DNA of 64,000 bases from Pseudooceanicola sediminis (GCF_003575965.1 NZ_QWJJ01000005.1:186001-250000), one strand, 5' to 3'. Shown: positions 36,187 to 45,485, numbered from the stretch's first letter. Program-made: numbers and translations. Notes: generated by a model from the sequence alone, not told the origin.

Positions 36187-36194
36187 TCCCGCGA

Positions 36195-37154
36195 ATGCTT
36201 CCTTGGCTATTGGCCGTTCTGGGCCTTGTGATCCTGCTGCTGGCCGGTGACGCGTTGGTGCGCGGCGCGGTGAACCTGTCGCTGCGCATGGGCATCCCGG
36301 CGCTGATCGTCAGCCTGACGGTCGTGGCGTTTGGCACCTCGGCGCCGGAATTGCTGATCTCGATCTCGGCCGTTCTGGACAACAAGCCCGGGCTGGCCCT
36401 TGGCAACGTGGTGGGGTCGAACACGGCGAACATCCTGCTGGTTCTGGGCGTTCCGGCGTTGCTTGCCACGATGCACACCAGCGAACACGACAGCCGCAAA
36501 AGCTATGTCACGATGATCGTCGCGACGCTGGTGTTCATCGGGCTGGCGTTGCGTGGCACGCTGGATCTGACGGCGGGGCTGATCATGCTGGCGATGCTGG
36601 CGCTGATCCTGGCCGATCAGGGGCGTGACGTGATCCGTCACAAGCGCGATGCCGACAGTGCCCCCTGCGCCCTGCCCGAGGGCGAGGTCGAGGGCGCGGA
36701 CCCCGCGATGCGCTGGTGGAAGGTGATCCTGTTCCTGGTCATCGGGCTGGTCGGTCTGCCGCTGGGGGCGCAACTGCTGGTCACCAACGCCTCGATCATC
36801 GCGCGCGACTACGGCGTCAGCGAAACCGTGATCGGCTTGACGCTGGTCGCGGTGGGGACGTCCCTGCCCGAGCTGGCGACGACGGTGATGGCGGCCCTGC
36901 GCAAGCAGGCCGACGTGGCGCTTGGCAACGTGATCGGGTCGAACATGTTCAACCTGCTGGGCATCATCGGCGTCACCACCCTGATCGGGCGCATCCCGGT
37001 CGATATCCCCGAGTTGCAATTCGACTTTGCGGTGATGCTGGCCAGCTCTCTGCTGCTGGTGCCCTTCGTTTTCTTTCGCCGGGATATCACGCGCGTGGTC
37101 GGGGGTATTCTGATCCTGTTGTACGCCTGCTATATCGGCGCTGTGCTGATCTGA
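36195..37154 (+). CDS. Calcium/sodium antiporter (CaCA family, YrbG-like)
   Basis: 319 residues with two inverted halves, each carrying an alpha-repeat: VVAFGTSAPELLISISAVLD with LALGNVVGSNTANILL, and LVAVGTSLPELATTVMAALR with VALGNVIGSNMFNLLG. The Glu in each GTSxPE motif is the cation site. About ten membrane helices. Family members exchange Na+ or H+ for Ca2+. It begins eight bases after the mini-protein and ends 20 bp before the SDR gene, so one operon is likely: S49 peptidase - mini-protein - antiporter - SDR. Confidence 0.94.
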   Translation: MLPWLLAVLGLVILLLAGDALVRGAVNLSLRMGIPALIVSLTVVAFGTSAPELLISISAVLDNKPGLALGNVVGSNTANILLVLGVPALLATMHTSEHDSRKSYVTMIVATLVFIGLALRGTLDLTAGLIMLAMLALILADQGRDVIRHKRDADSAPCALPEGEVEGADPAMRWWKVILFLVIGLVGLPLGAQLLVTNASIIARDYGVSETVIGLTLVAVGTSLPELATTVMAALRKQADVALGNVIGSNMFNLLGIIGVTTLIGRIPVDIPELQFDFAVMLASSLLLVPFVFFRRDITRVVGGILILLYACYIGAVLI

Positions 37155-37174
37155 TCGCCGGAAAAGGAAGCCCC

Positions 37175-37993
37175 ATGAGCGACGCCCCCCCCCCCCTGCA
37201 AGAGACCGCCGCCGCCCCCCGCGCCCTGGTGACCGGAGCCGCAAAACGCCTGGGCCGCGCCATGGCGCTGACGCTGGCCGAGCACGGACATGACGTGGCG
37301 GTGCATTACGGCGGGTCGGCCGACGCGGCAGAGGAGCTGTGCGACACCATCCGCGCCATGGGCCGCCGCGCCGTGGCCGTGCAGGCCGACCTGACCCGGG
37401 AAGCCGAGGTGCAGACGCTGGTCGCGCGCGCCGCAGAAGGTCTGGGAGGGCCGCTGACCTGCCTGGTCAACAACGCCTCGGTGTTCGAGTACGACAACAT
37501 CGAGAGCGCCAGCCGCGCCACCTGGGACATGCACATGGAGGCCAACCTGCGCGCCCCCCTCGTGCTGACGCAGGCCTTTGCCGCCCAGGCCCCCGCACCG
37601 CTGCGTGACCGGCGGAACGAGCCGAAGGCGCAGGCGCTGGTGCTGAACATGCTGGACCAGCGCGTGCGCAAGCTGACGCCGGAATTCATCAGTTACACCG
37701 TATCGAAAATGGGTCTGTGGGCGCTGACGCAAACCACGGCACGCGCCCTGGCACCCGCCGTCCGGGTCAATGCGATCGGCCCCGGTCCGACCTTGCAGGG
37801 GGCCCGCCAGAGCCCAGAGCATTTCAGCGCACAGCGCGACAACACGGTGCTGCACCGCGGCTCCAACCCGGAGGATATCAGCGCGGCACTGATGTATTTC
37901 CTCACCGCGCACGGGGTCACGGGCCAGCTGCTGTGCACCGATGGCGGTCAGCACCTCGCATGGCAAACACCCGATGTTCAGGGCGTGGAATAG
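37175..37993 (+). CDS. Short-chain dehydrogenase/reductase, pteridine reductase (FolM/PTR1)-like
   Basis: 272 residues. The cofactor motif TGAAKRLGRA fits the TGxxxRxG form of pteridine reductases. LVNNASVFEYDNIES and the active-site Tyr-x3-Lys in FISYTVSKMGLWALT follow. Members reduce dihydropteridines or dihydrofolate with NADPH. Codons 4-8 contain a 12-C run (37185-37196) that encodes Pro-Pro-Pro, a slippage-prone tract right after the start. The start has AAGGAAG upstream. Confidence 0.9.
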   Translation: MSDAPPPLQETAAAPRALVTGAAKRLGRAMALTLAEHGHDVAVHYGGSADAAEELCDTIRAMGRRAVAVQADLTREAEVQTLVARAAEGLGGPLTCLVNNASVFEYDNIESASRATWDMHMEANLRAPLVLTQAFAAQAPAPLRDRRNEPKAQALVLNMLDQRVRKLTPEFISYTVSKMGLWALTQTTARALAPAVRVNAIGPGPTLQGARQSPEHFSAQRDNTVLHRGSNPEDISAALMYFLTAHGVTGQLLCTDGGQHLAWQTPDVQGVE

Positions 37994-38304
37994 CCGAAAA
38001 CATTTGACTTTTGCACGCCTGCGCAAACCGTCACCAAACCGTTACCAAATCATTAATGTTTTCAGACCCTTGGCAGCGTCAAATAATTTAACAAAGCAAT
38101 TCCAACACCTTACATTTGCGCCTAATTTTTAATCAGGTCAAGGAAGGGGCCTTGAAACAACGATTTTTTCGCGTTCACCCATGAGTACCCCCAGACTTAT
38201 CCACAGAATAGGGGGAAACCTTTACTCTTGTGCCACCTGCGGGAAATTTGCAGTGAAGCCCGAGAATCGCAAGTGCCCGAAACTGCCGCTGCGTAAGGAA
38301 AACG
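37994..38304. other. AT-rich leader and promoter region of uvrC
   Basis: 311 bp, distinctly more AT-rich than the surroundings between 38040 and 38130. It contains TTGACT at 38004, two tandem copies of AAACCGTYACC (38025-38046), and one perfect DnaA-box consensus TTATCCACA (38197-38205). No coding frame is convincing. It most likely carries the uvrC promoter and regulatory sites; a single DnaA box is not enough to call an origin. Confidence 0.55.
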
Positions 38305-40188
38305 ATGTCTGACGAGTCCCGAGCCAAGCCCCCCCCTGAGCGCGCGCCCTATGGGCACGAGATCATCCAGGGTTACCTGGCGACCCTGGACAGCTCGCCC
38401 GGGGTCTACCGCATGCTGGATGCCGAAAGCCGCGTGCTTTATGTCGGCAAGGCCCGCAACCTGCGTGCCCGTGTTTCAAACTATGCGCGCCCCACCGGAC
38501 ACTCGGCGCGGATCGCGCGCATGATCCGCGAAACCGCCAGCATGATGTTCCTGACGACCCGGACCGAGACCGAGGCGCTGCTGCTGGAACAGAACCTGAT
38601 CAAGCAGCTCAAGCCGCGCTACAACGTGCTGCTGCGCGACGACAAGAGCTTTCCGAACATCCTCGTGGCAAAAGACCATGCCTATCCGCAGATCCGCAAG
38701 CACCGTGGCGCCAAGACCTCAAAAGGGGCCTACTACGGCCCCTTCGCCAGCGCCGGCGCGGTGAACCGGACGCTGAACCAGTTGCAGAAGGTGTTCCTGC
38801 TGCGAAATTGCACGGACTCGATGTTCGAGGGACGCTCGCGCCCCTGCCTGCTGTATCAGATCAAGCGATGCTCGGCCCCCTGCGTCGGCTACATCAGCGA
38901 AGAGGATTATGCCGCCAGCGTGTCGGATGCCGAGAAGTTCCTGCAAGGGCGCACCACCGGCGTGCAGGAGAAACTCGCCGCCGAAATGGCGGCCGCCAGC
39001 GACGCGATGGAGTTCGAGCGTGCAGCGGCGATGCGCGACCGCATCCGCGCCCTGACCCAGGTCCAGAGCGCGCAAGGCATCAACCCACGTGTCACGGGCG
39101 AGGCCGATGTCGTGGCGCTGCACCTGGAGGGCGGCCAGGCCTGCGTGCAGGTCTTCTTCATCCGGGCGCATCAGAACTGGGGCAACCAGGATTTCTATCC
39201 CCGCGTTGGGGCCGATATCGACGAAGCCGAGGTGCTGGAGGCCTTTCTGGGCCAGTTCTACGACCAGAAGGAGCCACCCCGGCAGATCCTGCTGAGCCAT
39301 GCCATCGAAAACGAGGACCTGATGACCGAGGCCCTAAGCGAAAAGGCCGGTCGCAAGGTGGAACTGCTGGTGCCGCAACGCGGGGAAAAGGCGGAACTGA
39401 TCGAAGGGGCGGCGCGCAATGCCCGCGAAAGTCTTGGCCGCAAGATGGCCGAAAGCGCCACCCAGACGAAGCTGCTCAAGGGAGTGGCCGACGCCTTTGG
39501 CCTGCCCGAGATGCCCAACCGGATCGAAGTCTACGACAACTCGCATATTCAGGGCACCAATGCGGTGGGTGGCATGATCGTGGCCGGCCCCGATGGCTTC
39601 ATGAAGAACCAGTACCGCAAATACAACATCCGCGGTGACGAACTGACCCCCGGCGACGATTTCGGCATGATGAAGGAAGTCCTGAAACGTCGCCTGAAAC
39701 GCCTGCAAAAGGAAGATCCGGAAAAGGACAAGGGCCTCTGGCCCGACCTGCTGCTGATCGACGGTGGCGCCGGGCAAGTCTCGGCGGTTCAGCAGATCCT
39801 GGACGAGATGGGTGTGCCGGACCTTCCCATGGTGGGCGTCGCAAAGGGTGTCGATCGTGACCACGGCAAGGAAGAATTCCACCGCCCCGGAACACGGCCC
39901 TTTGCCCTGCGCATGAACGACCCTGTGCTCTACTTCATCCAACGCCTGCGCGACGAAGCCCACCGCTGGGCTATCGGGACGCACCGCGCAAAGCGGTCAA
40001 AGCAGATATCCGCAAACCCGCTGGACGACGTGCCAGGTGTCGGATCGACCCGCAAACGCGCCCTGCTGGCCCATTTCGGCAGTGCCAAGGCCGTCGCGCG
40101 CGCCAATTTGTCAGATCTCAAGGCCGTCGATGGTGTCTCGGACAGCCTGGCGGAAACGATATACGACTATTTCCACGCCTCAACGTGA
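38305..40188 (+). CDS. uvrC: Excinuclease ABC subunit C
   Basis: 627 residues. The GIY-YIG nuclease domain is [13 protein letters not shown] with [14 protein letters not shown]. The UVR motif region ([20 protein letters not shown]) binds UvrB. The C-terminal RNase H-like nuclease has [19 protein letters not shown] and [13 protein letters not shown], and helix-hairpin-helix motifs close the protein ([20 protein letters not shown]). UvrC cuts both sides of bulky lesions in nucleotide excision repair. A long hairpin follows the stop. Confidence 0.97.
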   Translation: MSDESRAKPPPERAPYGHEIIQGYLATLDSSPGVYRMLDAESRVLYVGKARNLRARVSNYARPTGHSARIARMIRETASMMFLTTRTETEALLLEQNLIKQLKPRYNVLLRDDKSFPNILVAKDHAYPQIRKHRGAKTSKGAYYGPFASAGAVNRTLNQLQKVFLLRNCTDSMFEGRSRPCLLYQIKRCSAPCVGYISEEDYAASVSDAEKFLQGRTTGVQEKLAAEMAAASDAMEFERAAAMRDRIRALTQVQSAQGINPRVTGEADVVALHLEGGQACVQVFFIRAHQNWGNQDFYPRVGADIDEAEVLEAFLGQFYDQKEPPRQILLSHAIENEDLMTEALSEKAGRKVELLVPQRGEKAELIEGAARNARESLGRKMAESATQTKLLKGVADAFGLPEMPNRIEVYDNSHIQGTNAVGGMIVAGPDGFMKNQYRKYNIRGDELTPGDDFGMMKEVLKRRLKRLQKEDPEKDKGLWPDLLLIDGGAGQVSAVQQILDEMGVPDLPMVGVAKGVDRDHGKEEFHRPGTRPFALRMNDPVLYFIQRLRDEAHRWAIGTHRAKRSKQISANPLDDVPGVGSTRKRALLAHFGSAKAVARANLSDLKAVDGVSDSLAETIYDYFHAST

Positions 40189-40213
40189 CATCCAACTGGG
40201 GATGCCTCCGGCG

Positions 40214-40276
40214 GGGGTATTTTCGGCCAGATGATAAAGAGCCCCGGCTCCCTCGTCATCTGGCCGGAAGTACCCC
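40214..40276. terminator. Long inverted repeat after uvrC, probable bidirectional terminator
   Basis: The left arm starts GGGGTATTTTCGGCCAGATGA (21 nt, 40214-40234) and the right arm starts TCATCTGGCCGG (40256-40276). The arms pair with only two G-T type mismatches around a 21-nt spacer that itself contains GCCCCGGC. It sits between the convergent uvrC and ABC genes. From memory, similar GGGGTATTTT...CCCC hairpins recur at gene ends in Rhodobacteraceae genomes; I could not verify this. Confidence 0.65.
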
Positions 40277-40318
40277 GGGGGAGCGCCGTCAGGCGCGGGG
40301 GCAGCGCCCCCCCTGCGA

Positions 40319-41080
40319 TCAGTCGCGCAGACGCCAGCCAGTTCTGAAAATCCACCACACGATGGTCAGGCAAACGAAGAAGAAGAAGGCGATTGCCCCG
40401 AGGCTCAGTCCGATGGAGACGTCGGAGACGCCGAAGAAGGCCCAGCGGAACCCCGAGATCAGGTAGAGGACAGGATTGAACATCGTCACTGTCTGCCAGA
40501 AGGGCGGCAGCATCGTGACCGAGTAGAAGGAACCGCCGAGGAAAACCAGCGGCGTGACGATCAGCAGCGGCACCAATTGCAATTGTTCAAAGTTCCTGGC
40601 CCAGATACCGATGATGAAGCCCATCAGCGAGAAACTGAGGCACGTCAAAACTAGGAAGGCAATCATCGCCAATGGATGTTGAATTGTCAGGTCGACGAAA
40701 AGCGCCGCCGTGCCCAGGATCACCAGTCCGATGAAAAGCGCCTTGGTTGCGGCGGCGCCGACAAAGCCCAGCACGATTTCCAGGAAGTTCACGGGCGCCG
40801 AGAGCAATTCGAAGATGGTGCCGATGAACTTTGGAAAATAGATTCCGAACGACGCGTTCGAAATCGACTGCATGATGACCGACAGCATGATCAGCCCCGG
40901 GACGATGAAGGCACCGTATTGCACGCCCTCGACCTCCTGGATGCGCGACCCGATTGCGGCACCGAAGACCACGAAATAGAGCGACGTCGAAATCACCGGC
41001 GAAATGAAACTTTGCCCAATCGTGCGAAAGAAGCGCGCCATTTCAGATTTGTAGATGGATTTTACGGCCAGCAGGTTCAT
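40319..41080 (-). CDS. ABC-2 type transporter permease
   Basis: 253 residues, six membrane helices. It has the ABC-2 family look of NodJ/DrrB-like permeases: amphipathic N-terminus [20 protein letters not shown], then [19 protein letters not shown] and [17 protein letters not shown]. The ATP-binding partner lies just upstream, with a four-base ATGA overlap of genes at 41077-41080. Such pairs export polysaccharides, drugs or lipids; substrate unknown. It is convergent with uvrC. Confidence 0.93.
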   Translation of the reverse strand: MNLLAVKSIYKSEMARFFRTIGQSFISPVISTSLYFVVFGAAIGSRIQEVEGVQYGAFIVPGLIMLSVIMQSISNASFGIYFPKFIGTIFELLSAPVNFLEIVLGFVGAAATKALFIGLVILGTAALFVDLTIQHPLAMIAFLVLTCLSFSLMGFIIGIWARNFEQLQLVPLLIVTPLVFLGGSFYSVTMLPPFWQTVTMFNPVLYLISGFRWAFFGVSDVSIGLSLGAIAFFFFVCLTIVWWIFRTGWRLRD

Positions 41081-42024
41081 GCCTTTGCCTCCCCTTGCGT
41101 ACGACTGTCGGCGACGAGATCGACGAAGATCTCTTCGAGCGAGCTTTGACGGGTCTGCACGTCACGCAACACGATGCCGGCCTCGTTCAGGGACCGCATC
41201 AATCCGGCAATGCCGGTGCGGTCGGCGTGTGTATCGTAGGAATAGACGAGCGTCTGCCCTTCGTCCGCCAGCTCGATCTCATAGTCGGCCAGTTCGGCAG
41301 GCAGGCTTGTCAGTGGCTCGCGCAGCTCGATACGCAGTTCCTTGCGGCCGAACCGGCGCATGAGATCCTGCGTCGGTTCGACCATGAGGATCTGGCCATT
41401 GCGGATCACGCCCACGCGGTCAGCCATTGCCTCGGCTTCCTCGATATAGTGGGTCGTGAGGATGATGGTGACGCCTTCGGACTTCAGCTGAGCGACGGTT
41501 TCCCACATGTCCTTGCGCAGACCGACGTCGACGCCAGCGGTGGGTTCGTCCAGGAAGAGGACCCTCGGTTCATGTGCCAGGGCCTTGGCGATCAGCACCC
41601 GACGCTTCATCCCGCCTGAGAGTTCGCGCACCCGCGCGCGGCGCTTGTCCCAGAGCGACAGGCGTTTGAGGATGCTTTCGACCAGGGCCTCGTCGCGCGG
41701 CTTGCCGAAAAGCCCGCGGGAAAAGTGCAGGTTGTCCTCGACCATGCTGAACGGTTCGAGATTGATCTCTTGCGGAACGAGCCCGATCATGGCGCGCGCC
41801 TTGCGGTAGTCGCGCTGAATGTCATGTCCACCGACGCTCGCCGTCCCCGACGTCGGCTCGGTTATGCCGCAGATCGTCGAGATCAACGTCGTCTTGCCTG
41901 CCCCGTTCGGACCGAGCAGGGCGATGATTTCTCCGGTTTCTATATCGAGCGCTATGCCCTTGAGGGCTTCGAACCCGCCCTCATAGGTTTTCTTCAGGTC
42001 ACGGACCTGCAGGATCGCAGCCAT
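41077..42024 (-). CDS. ABC transporter ATP-binding protein (ABC-2 partner)
   Basis: 315 residues. Walker A is [14 protein letters not shown], the signature is [18 protein letters not shown] and Walker B is [19 protein letters not shown]-terminal regulatory part follows the nucleotide-binding domain, as in DrrA/CcmA-type exporters. I start at 42024 because the GGGG ribosome site is six bases before this ATG and touches the one two codons upstream. It overlaps the permease by ATGA, so both subunits are made together. Confidence 0.94.
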   Translation of the reverse strand: MAAILQVRDLKKTYEGGFEALKGIALDIETGEIIALLGPNGAGKTTLISTICGITEPTSGTASVGGHDIQRDYRKARAMIGLVPQEINLEPFSMVEDNLHFSRGLFGKPRDEALVESILKRLSLWDKRRARVRELSGGMKRRVLIAKALAHEPRVLFLDEPTAGVDVGLRKDMWETVAQLKSEGVTIILTTHYIEEAEAMADRVGVIRNGQILMVEPTQDLMRRFGRKELRIELREPLTSLPAELADYEIELADEGQTLVYSYDTHADRTGIAGLMRSLNEAGIVLRDVQTRQSSLEEIFVDLVADSRTQGEAKA

Positions 42025-42326
42025 TGTCATCCCCTACCGCTGTGTCAATTTCCCCAATAAGGGATCGAATACGCACATAGGACGGAACGTGAGCAGTTTC
42101 ATTGTGCCATTTCACACAACCGTGCCTGCCTTGGTGCGAAAACCGATTTGCGGGCGCTGTCGCTGGGCCTGTCCCTGGGCCTGGGCGACCTGCGGCGGAT
42201 GAGAGGGCCGATCGAAGCCGCCAGGACTGGCGGGCCGGCGGATCCTGCACCCGCGAGCGCGTGGAGCAGGCGGATCGACAGGAAACGACCCTGCGCGCCA
42301 AGCGGTGAGGCCAGCCCTGCGCCGGT
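42025..42326. other. Intergenic region upstream of the ABC operon
   Basis: 302 bp between the CoxG-like gene and the ABC genes, all on the minus strand. It holds the ABC promoter region, but I see no strong -35/-10 pair. Frames in the GC-rich left half (for example around 42160-42300) have no family likeness. No terminator is evident after the CoxG-like gene. Confidence 0.4.
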
Positions 42327-42854
42327 TCAGCTGCCCCGGATGCGGCTGAGCCACCCCTTCTTTTCCGCGACGGATGCCTCTTCTGCCTCGGCAGGTGCGG
42401 TGTCGCCATCCCGCGGCGCTTCGAGCACCTCCTGGAAACGCGTGAAGAACTGGTCGGCCATCTTCTTGGCAAAGCCGTCGATGATGCGGCTGCCGAGTTG
42501 TGCGAGCTTGCCTCCGACCTTGGCCTCGACGTCGTAGAACAACTCCGTCCCGTCGGCGTGATCTTCCAGGCGCACCGCCGCGCCGCCCTTGGCGAACCCT
42601 GCGGCGCCCCCCTTGCCTTCGCCCGAAAGGGTCAGCTTTTCGTTCAGCACCAGATCGGAGACGACGACGGCCCCCTTGAACGTGGCCTTTACCGGACCAA
42701 CCTTCTGCACGACCGTCGCCTCGAAGCCCTCTTCCGGCGTTCCGGTGACATCCTGGGCACCGGGCACGCATTCCTGCAACACCTGCGGTGACAGGAGCGC
42801 GGCAAAAACGGTTTCTCGGGGGGCGCGGATGACACGGCTGTCGCTCATTTCCAT
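42327..42854 (-). CDS. SRPBCC family protein, CO dehydrogenase subunit G (CoxG)-like
   Basis: 175 residues. The N-terminal 150 residues are a START/SRPBCC lipid-binding-like fold with ETVFAALLSPQVLQECVPGA, the entry motif of CoxG proteins, and GKLAQLGSRIIDGFAKKMAD near its end. A variable Ala/Glu tail follows. CoxG proteins anchor CO dehydrogenase-type molybdenum enzymes to the membrane, but many paralogues sit apart from any coxMSL genes, as here. Function therefore uncertain. The start has AGGA seven bases upstream. Confidence 0.9.
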   Translation of the reverse strand: MEMSDSRVIRAPRETVFAALLSPQVLQECVPGAQDVTGTPEEGFEATVVQKVGPVKATFKGAVVVSDLVLNEKLTLSGEGKGGAAGFAKGGAAVRLEDHADGTELFYDVEAKVGGKLAQLGSRIIDGFAKKMADQFFTRFQEVLEAPRDGDTAPAEAEEASVAEKKGWLSRIRGS

Positions 42855-43249
42855 GGTGGGGTCCTATGGCTCGGGTTCATTTGGGCCCGGAGGCATCCGG
42901 GGTCGCCGGCGACGCTAGACCATCGGTGCGACCGGGCCAAGTGCGCCTTTGGTGCGGGGGCCTGGTTGGCCCTGGGTCTCGGACAGGCAGGTGCCACTTC
43001 GCGCGCCCGATGCCCCCCCCCCCCGGAGGACAGGCCGTGCGAGGTGCATTCCGAACCGCAGGTCAGGCACGTTCACCTTCTGATAACCCCGCGCGGCATA
43101 TGACTTGGGCGGCGCCCTGCCCTCTGGCGGACAGCGAGGATGGAAATGACGGGTTTCAGAGCGAACCGACAGACCCTGACCGGGCCGCACAGCGCCGCTG
43201 GTGCGGGGAGCCTGCGGCCCTGCCCCGCGCGGATGCCGGGGCCGCGCTG
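42855..43249. other. Intergenic region before the receiver-kinase gene, with C12 tract
   Basis: 395 bp between the divergent CoxG-like and receiver-kinase genes. It contains a 12-C homopolymer at 43013-43024, about 225 bp before the kinase start. The plus-strand frame is open through this segment, so a longer N-terminus cannot be excluded, but the peptide looks non-natural (Arg/Pro/Gly rich) and the receiver domain starts cleanly at 43250. Confidence 0.5.
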
Positions 43250-44389
43250 ATGCCGACGCGGGTGCTGCTGATCGATACGAACGGAGACGACCGGCAGCGT
43301 TTGCAGCAGCTGATCCGCGCGACCGACCCCGATGTGCAGATCTTGCAGGCAGACACGGCCGAGACGGCGCTGAGCGCACATGCTGAGGGACTGGACGTCA
43401 TTTTCCTGGACGACCAGGTGCCGCAGGGCGATGTCACCCGCGCAATTGACGCCTTGCTGGGCAAACACCCCAAGTGCGCCATCATCCTGACCATGGACGC
43501 GGGCCGCGAGGACCTGGCGAAATCAGCCATCATGCAGGGTGCGGTCGACTATATTGCAAAGGCCAACCTGACCGAGGGAGCGGTGCGACGGATCATCAAG
43601 GTGGGCCGGGAAACCGCGTTGATGCGATGGAAAATCGAACAGCAACGGCGCGACCTGACCACCTTTGCCAATGTTCTGGTACATGATTTCAGGGCACCGA
43701 TCGTGCAGGTGTCCTGCATGGCCGAGCTGCTGTCGGAGAGCCTGCGCGAAGGAGATACGGAAGCGGCACAGCAAGAGCTGGCGATGTTGCAGAAGTCAGC
43801 GCGCCAGATGGCAGAGCTGGTCGACAGCCTGTCTGCCCTGATCCAGACCGACAGGCAGCCGCGCATCGAAAAGGTGACGGCAGACGATCTGAGCGATCGG
43901 GCGATGACGGCGCTGCGGCGTACGATCGTGCAGGCGGATGCGCATGTCGAGGTTACCCCCGGCCCCTATGATATCGCCTGTAGCCCGCCGCAGATCGCGC
44001 AACTGATCCAGAACCTTGTGGCCAATGCGATCAAGTTTGCCATCGGGGTGCGGCCGCATGTCCGCCTGAACGTGGCCCCCGACGGTGCCGACCACCTGTT
44101 GTTCAGCGTCAGCGACAATGGGATCGGGGTGCCTGACAGCTTTCGTGAGGCGATGTTCGAGCCGTTTCGCCGTTTGCATCCAACCGATACGATACCCGGT
44201 TCGGGATTGGGGCTGGCGACCTGCAAACGGATCGTCGAACACCACGGCGGCACGATCTGGTGCAGCGCGCCTGACAGCAACGCCCCCGACGGCCCGAACC
44301 CGGGCACGACGATCTGGTTCAGGTTACCGCGCAACCTGGGAACGGAGGAGCAGTGCAAGCCTGGCCGAACGCTGATCGCTGATCGCTGA
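43250..44389 (+). CDS. Receiver domain-histidine kinase fusion protein (soluble)
   Basis: 379 residues. An N-terminal receiver domain (about 1-118) has Asp54 in VIFLDDQVPQG, Thr81 and Lys104 in DYIAKAN; the acidic pair at the N-terminus is weak (LLIDTNGDD). A kinase follows: phospho-acceptor His145 in ANVLVHDFRAP, N-box LIQNLVANAIKFA, G1 SDNGIGVPDS, and G2 GSGLGLATCKRIVEHHGG. No membrane helix, no partner regulator nearby. A 7-bp repeat, GCTGATC three times, covers the stop codon. The order receiver-kinase is found in light or redox relays, but its input here is unknown. Confidence 0.88.
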   Translation: MPTRVLLIDTNGDDRQRLQQLIRATDPDVQILQADTAETALSAHAEGLDVIFLDDQVPQGDVTRAIDALLGKHPKCAIILTMDAGREDLAKSAIMQGAVDYIAKANLTEGAVRRIIKVGRETALMRWKIEQQRRDLTTFANVLVHDFRAPIVQVSCMAELLSESLREGDTEAAQQELAMLQKSARQMAELVDSLSALIQTDRQPRIEKVTADDLSDRAMTALRRTIVQADAHVEVTPGPYDIACSPPQIAQLIQNLVANAIKFAIGVRPHVRLNVAPDGADHLLFSVSDNGIGVPDSFREAMFEPFRRLHPTDTIPGSGLGLATCKRIVEHHGGTIWCSAPDSNAPDGPNPGTTIWFRLPRNLGTEEQCKPGRTLIADR

Positions 44390-44391
44390 TC
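44371..44391. repeat. GCTGATC x3 tandem repeat over a stop codon
   Basis: Three perfect 7-bp units at 44371-44377, 44378-44384 and 44385-44391. The stop TGA of the receiver-kinase gene is inside the third unit. Because 7 is not a multiple of 3, gain or loss of a unit changes the frame and so the C-terminus of the kinase. Confidence 0.9.
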
Positions 44392-45361
44392 GGGCTGAAA
44401 ATCGGAATTTCGAAGCGGTGCGGCGCAGGCTGTCCGTTCGGGGCCAGCTTTTCGAAACGCCAATCCAAAGCAGGGCCGACGGGTCGAACCGATGCCGGCC
44501 CGACGGTTGCCGTGGCGACGGGTTCGATGAAGTGAGGATTGCGAGGCGCGCCACCGTCCAGCACATCGCAGCCGAGATCGCCGACGGGGACCTCTGCGAA
44601 CAATTTCGCCTCGGCGTGGGCGCTGCGCGCCAGGATATGCGGCGCGCGGGGAATTGCCCGGCAAAGGGATGCGTCGTGCCGCCCCGGTGTCCCTGACATG
44701 CAGCAGATGCTCAGGTGAGACCGAGGGCAGCGCCTTACCCACACTGTGTCCGTGCGCAAAAAGCGGCGGGGCCACGGGGTGGGAAGGCAAGTGTCTGCCA
44801 CCCGGCAAGATCCGGTCATAACATTCATGACCTAGGTGTTCAGCGCAGACAAGATGCCGTCGTGCAATGTCCGCAAGACACGACTGGCGATTGCCGAAAA
44901 GGCAAACACGGATGCGGCGTTGGCGGCGCGGCTATGCCTTTTCGCGACCGCCGCCCCTTCACGGGTCCTCGGCTTTGCGTCGAAAGCTCGATTGCGGCCA
45001 GGTGCACACCGGTCATGACCTCAGCCTGCCTGGTGCGTCTATTCCCGCAAGGCATCCAACACGACCTGAAACGCGCAGCAGCGTCGTTGGCGGCTGCGGT
45101 AGGAGAGGTGAAAGCAGGGGAAATAGGGACCGAAATTCGCAAGACAGGTTCGGAGCTGCCGCTTTCCCTCAGCAAAACGCGTGGCGTCAGGACAAAATGG
45201 GCAAACGAGGAAACCGAGGGGCCGTGCGCCGCAGGGCGCGCCTCGGTCCGGTCATCACGCCTCTCGAATGGCAAAGATGGCGTTCGGGACAAGAATGGCT
45301 GATCGATCAATTCTCTCCGACAGATGCTCGCAAGGCGGACGTCTTTCGGGTGGTGGATCGG

Positions 45362-45389
45362 TTCGATGGGGTTTCGACCTTCGGCGTGT
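45362..45389. repeat. 28-bp direct repeat, copy 1
   Basis: TTCGATGGGGTTTCGACC, then TTCGGCGTGT. It matches copy 2 at 45458-45485 in 27 of 28 positions. Both are in the gene-poor segment, on the same strand and 96 bp apart. Sequence just outside the repeat is only loosely similar (CAGGACGAG against TGCGACGAA). Confidence 0.9.
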
Positions 45390-45457
45390 CAGGACGAGAG
45401 GAAATGTGCAGAAGATCGACCTGCCCTGAGGTGAACCCTTGCTGATCGCGGATACAC

Positions 45458-45485
45458 TTCGATGGGGTTTCGACCTTCGGCATGT
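45458..45485. repeat. 28-bp direct repeat, copy 2
   Basis: Same motif as copy 1 with one change (GGCATGT for GGCGTGT). In the reverse direction it reads as the peptide RRSKPHR in an open frame in both copies, but that frame has no other support. Confidence 0.9.

Noticed and set aside
38197-38205. Replication origin at the DnaA box before uvrC
   Set aside because: Only one consensus box, no dnaA, parAB or hemE neighbourhood, and no second cluster of boxes.
44715-45302. 195-residue plus-strand frame in the gene-poor region
   Set aside because: No ribosome site, Arg/Gly/Cys-rich composition, no recognisable motif; the minus strand is equally open.
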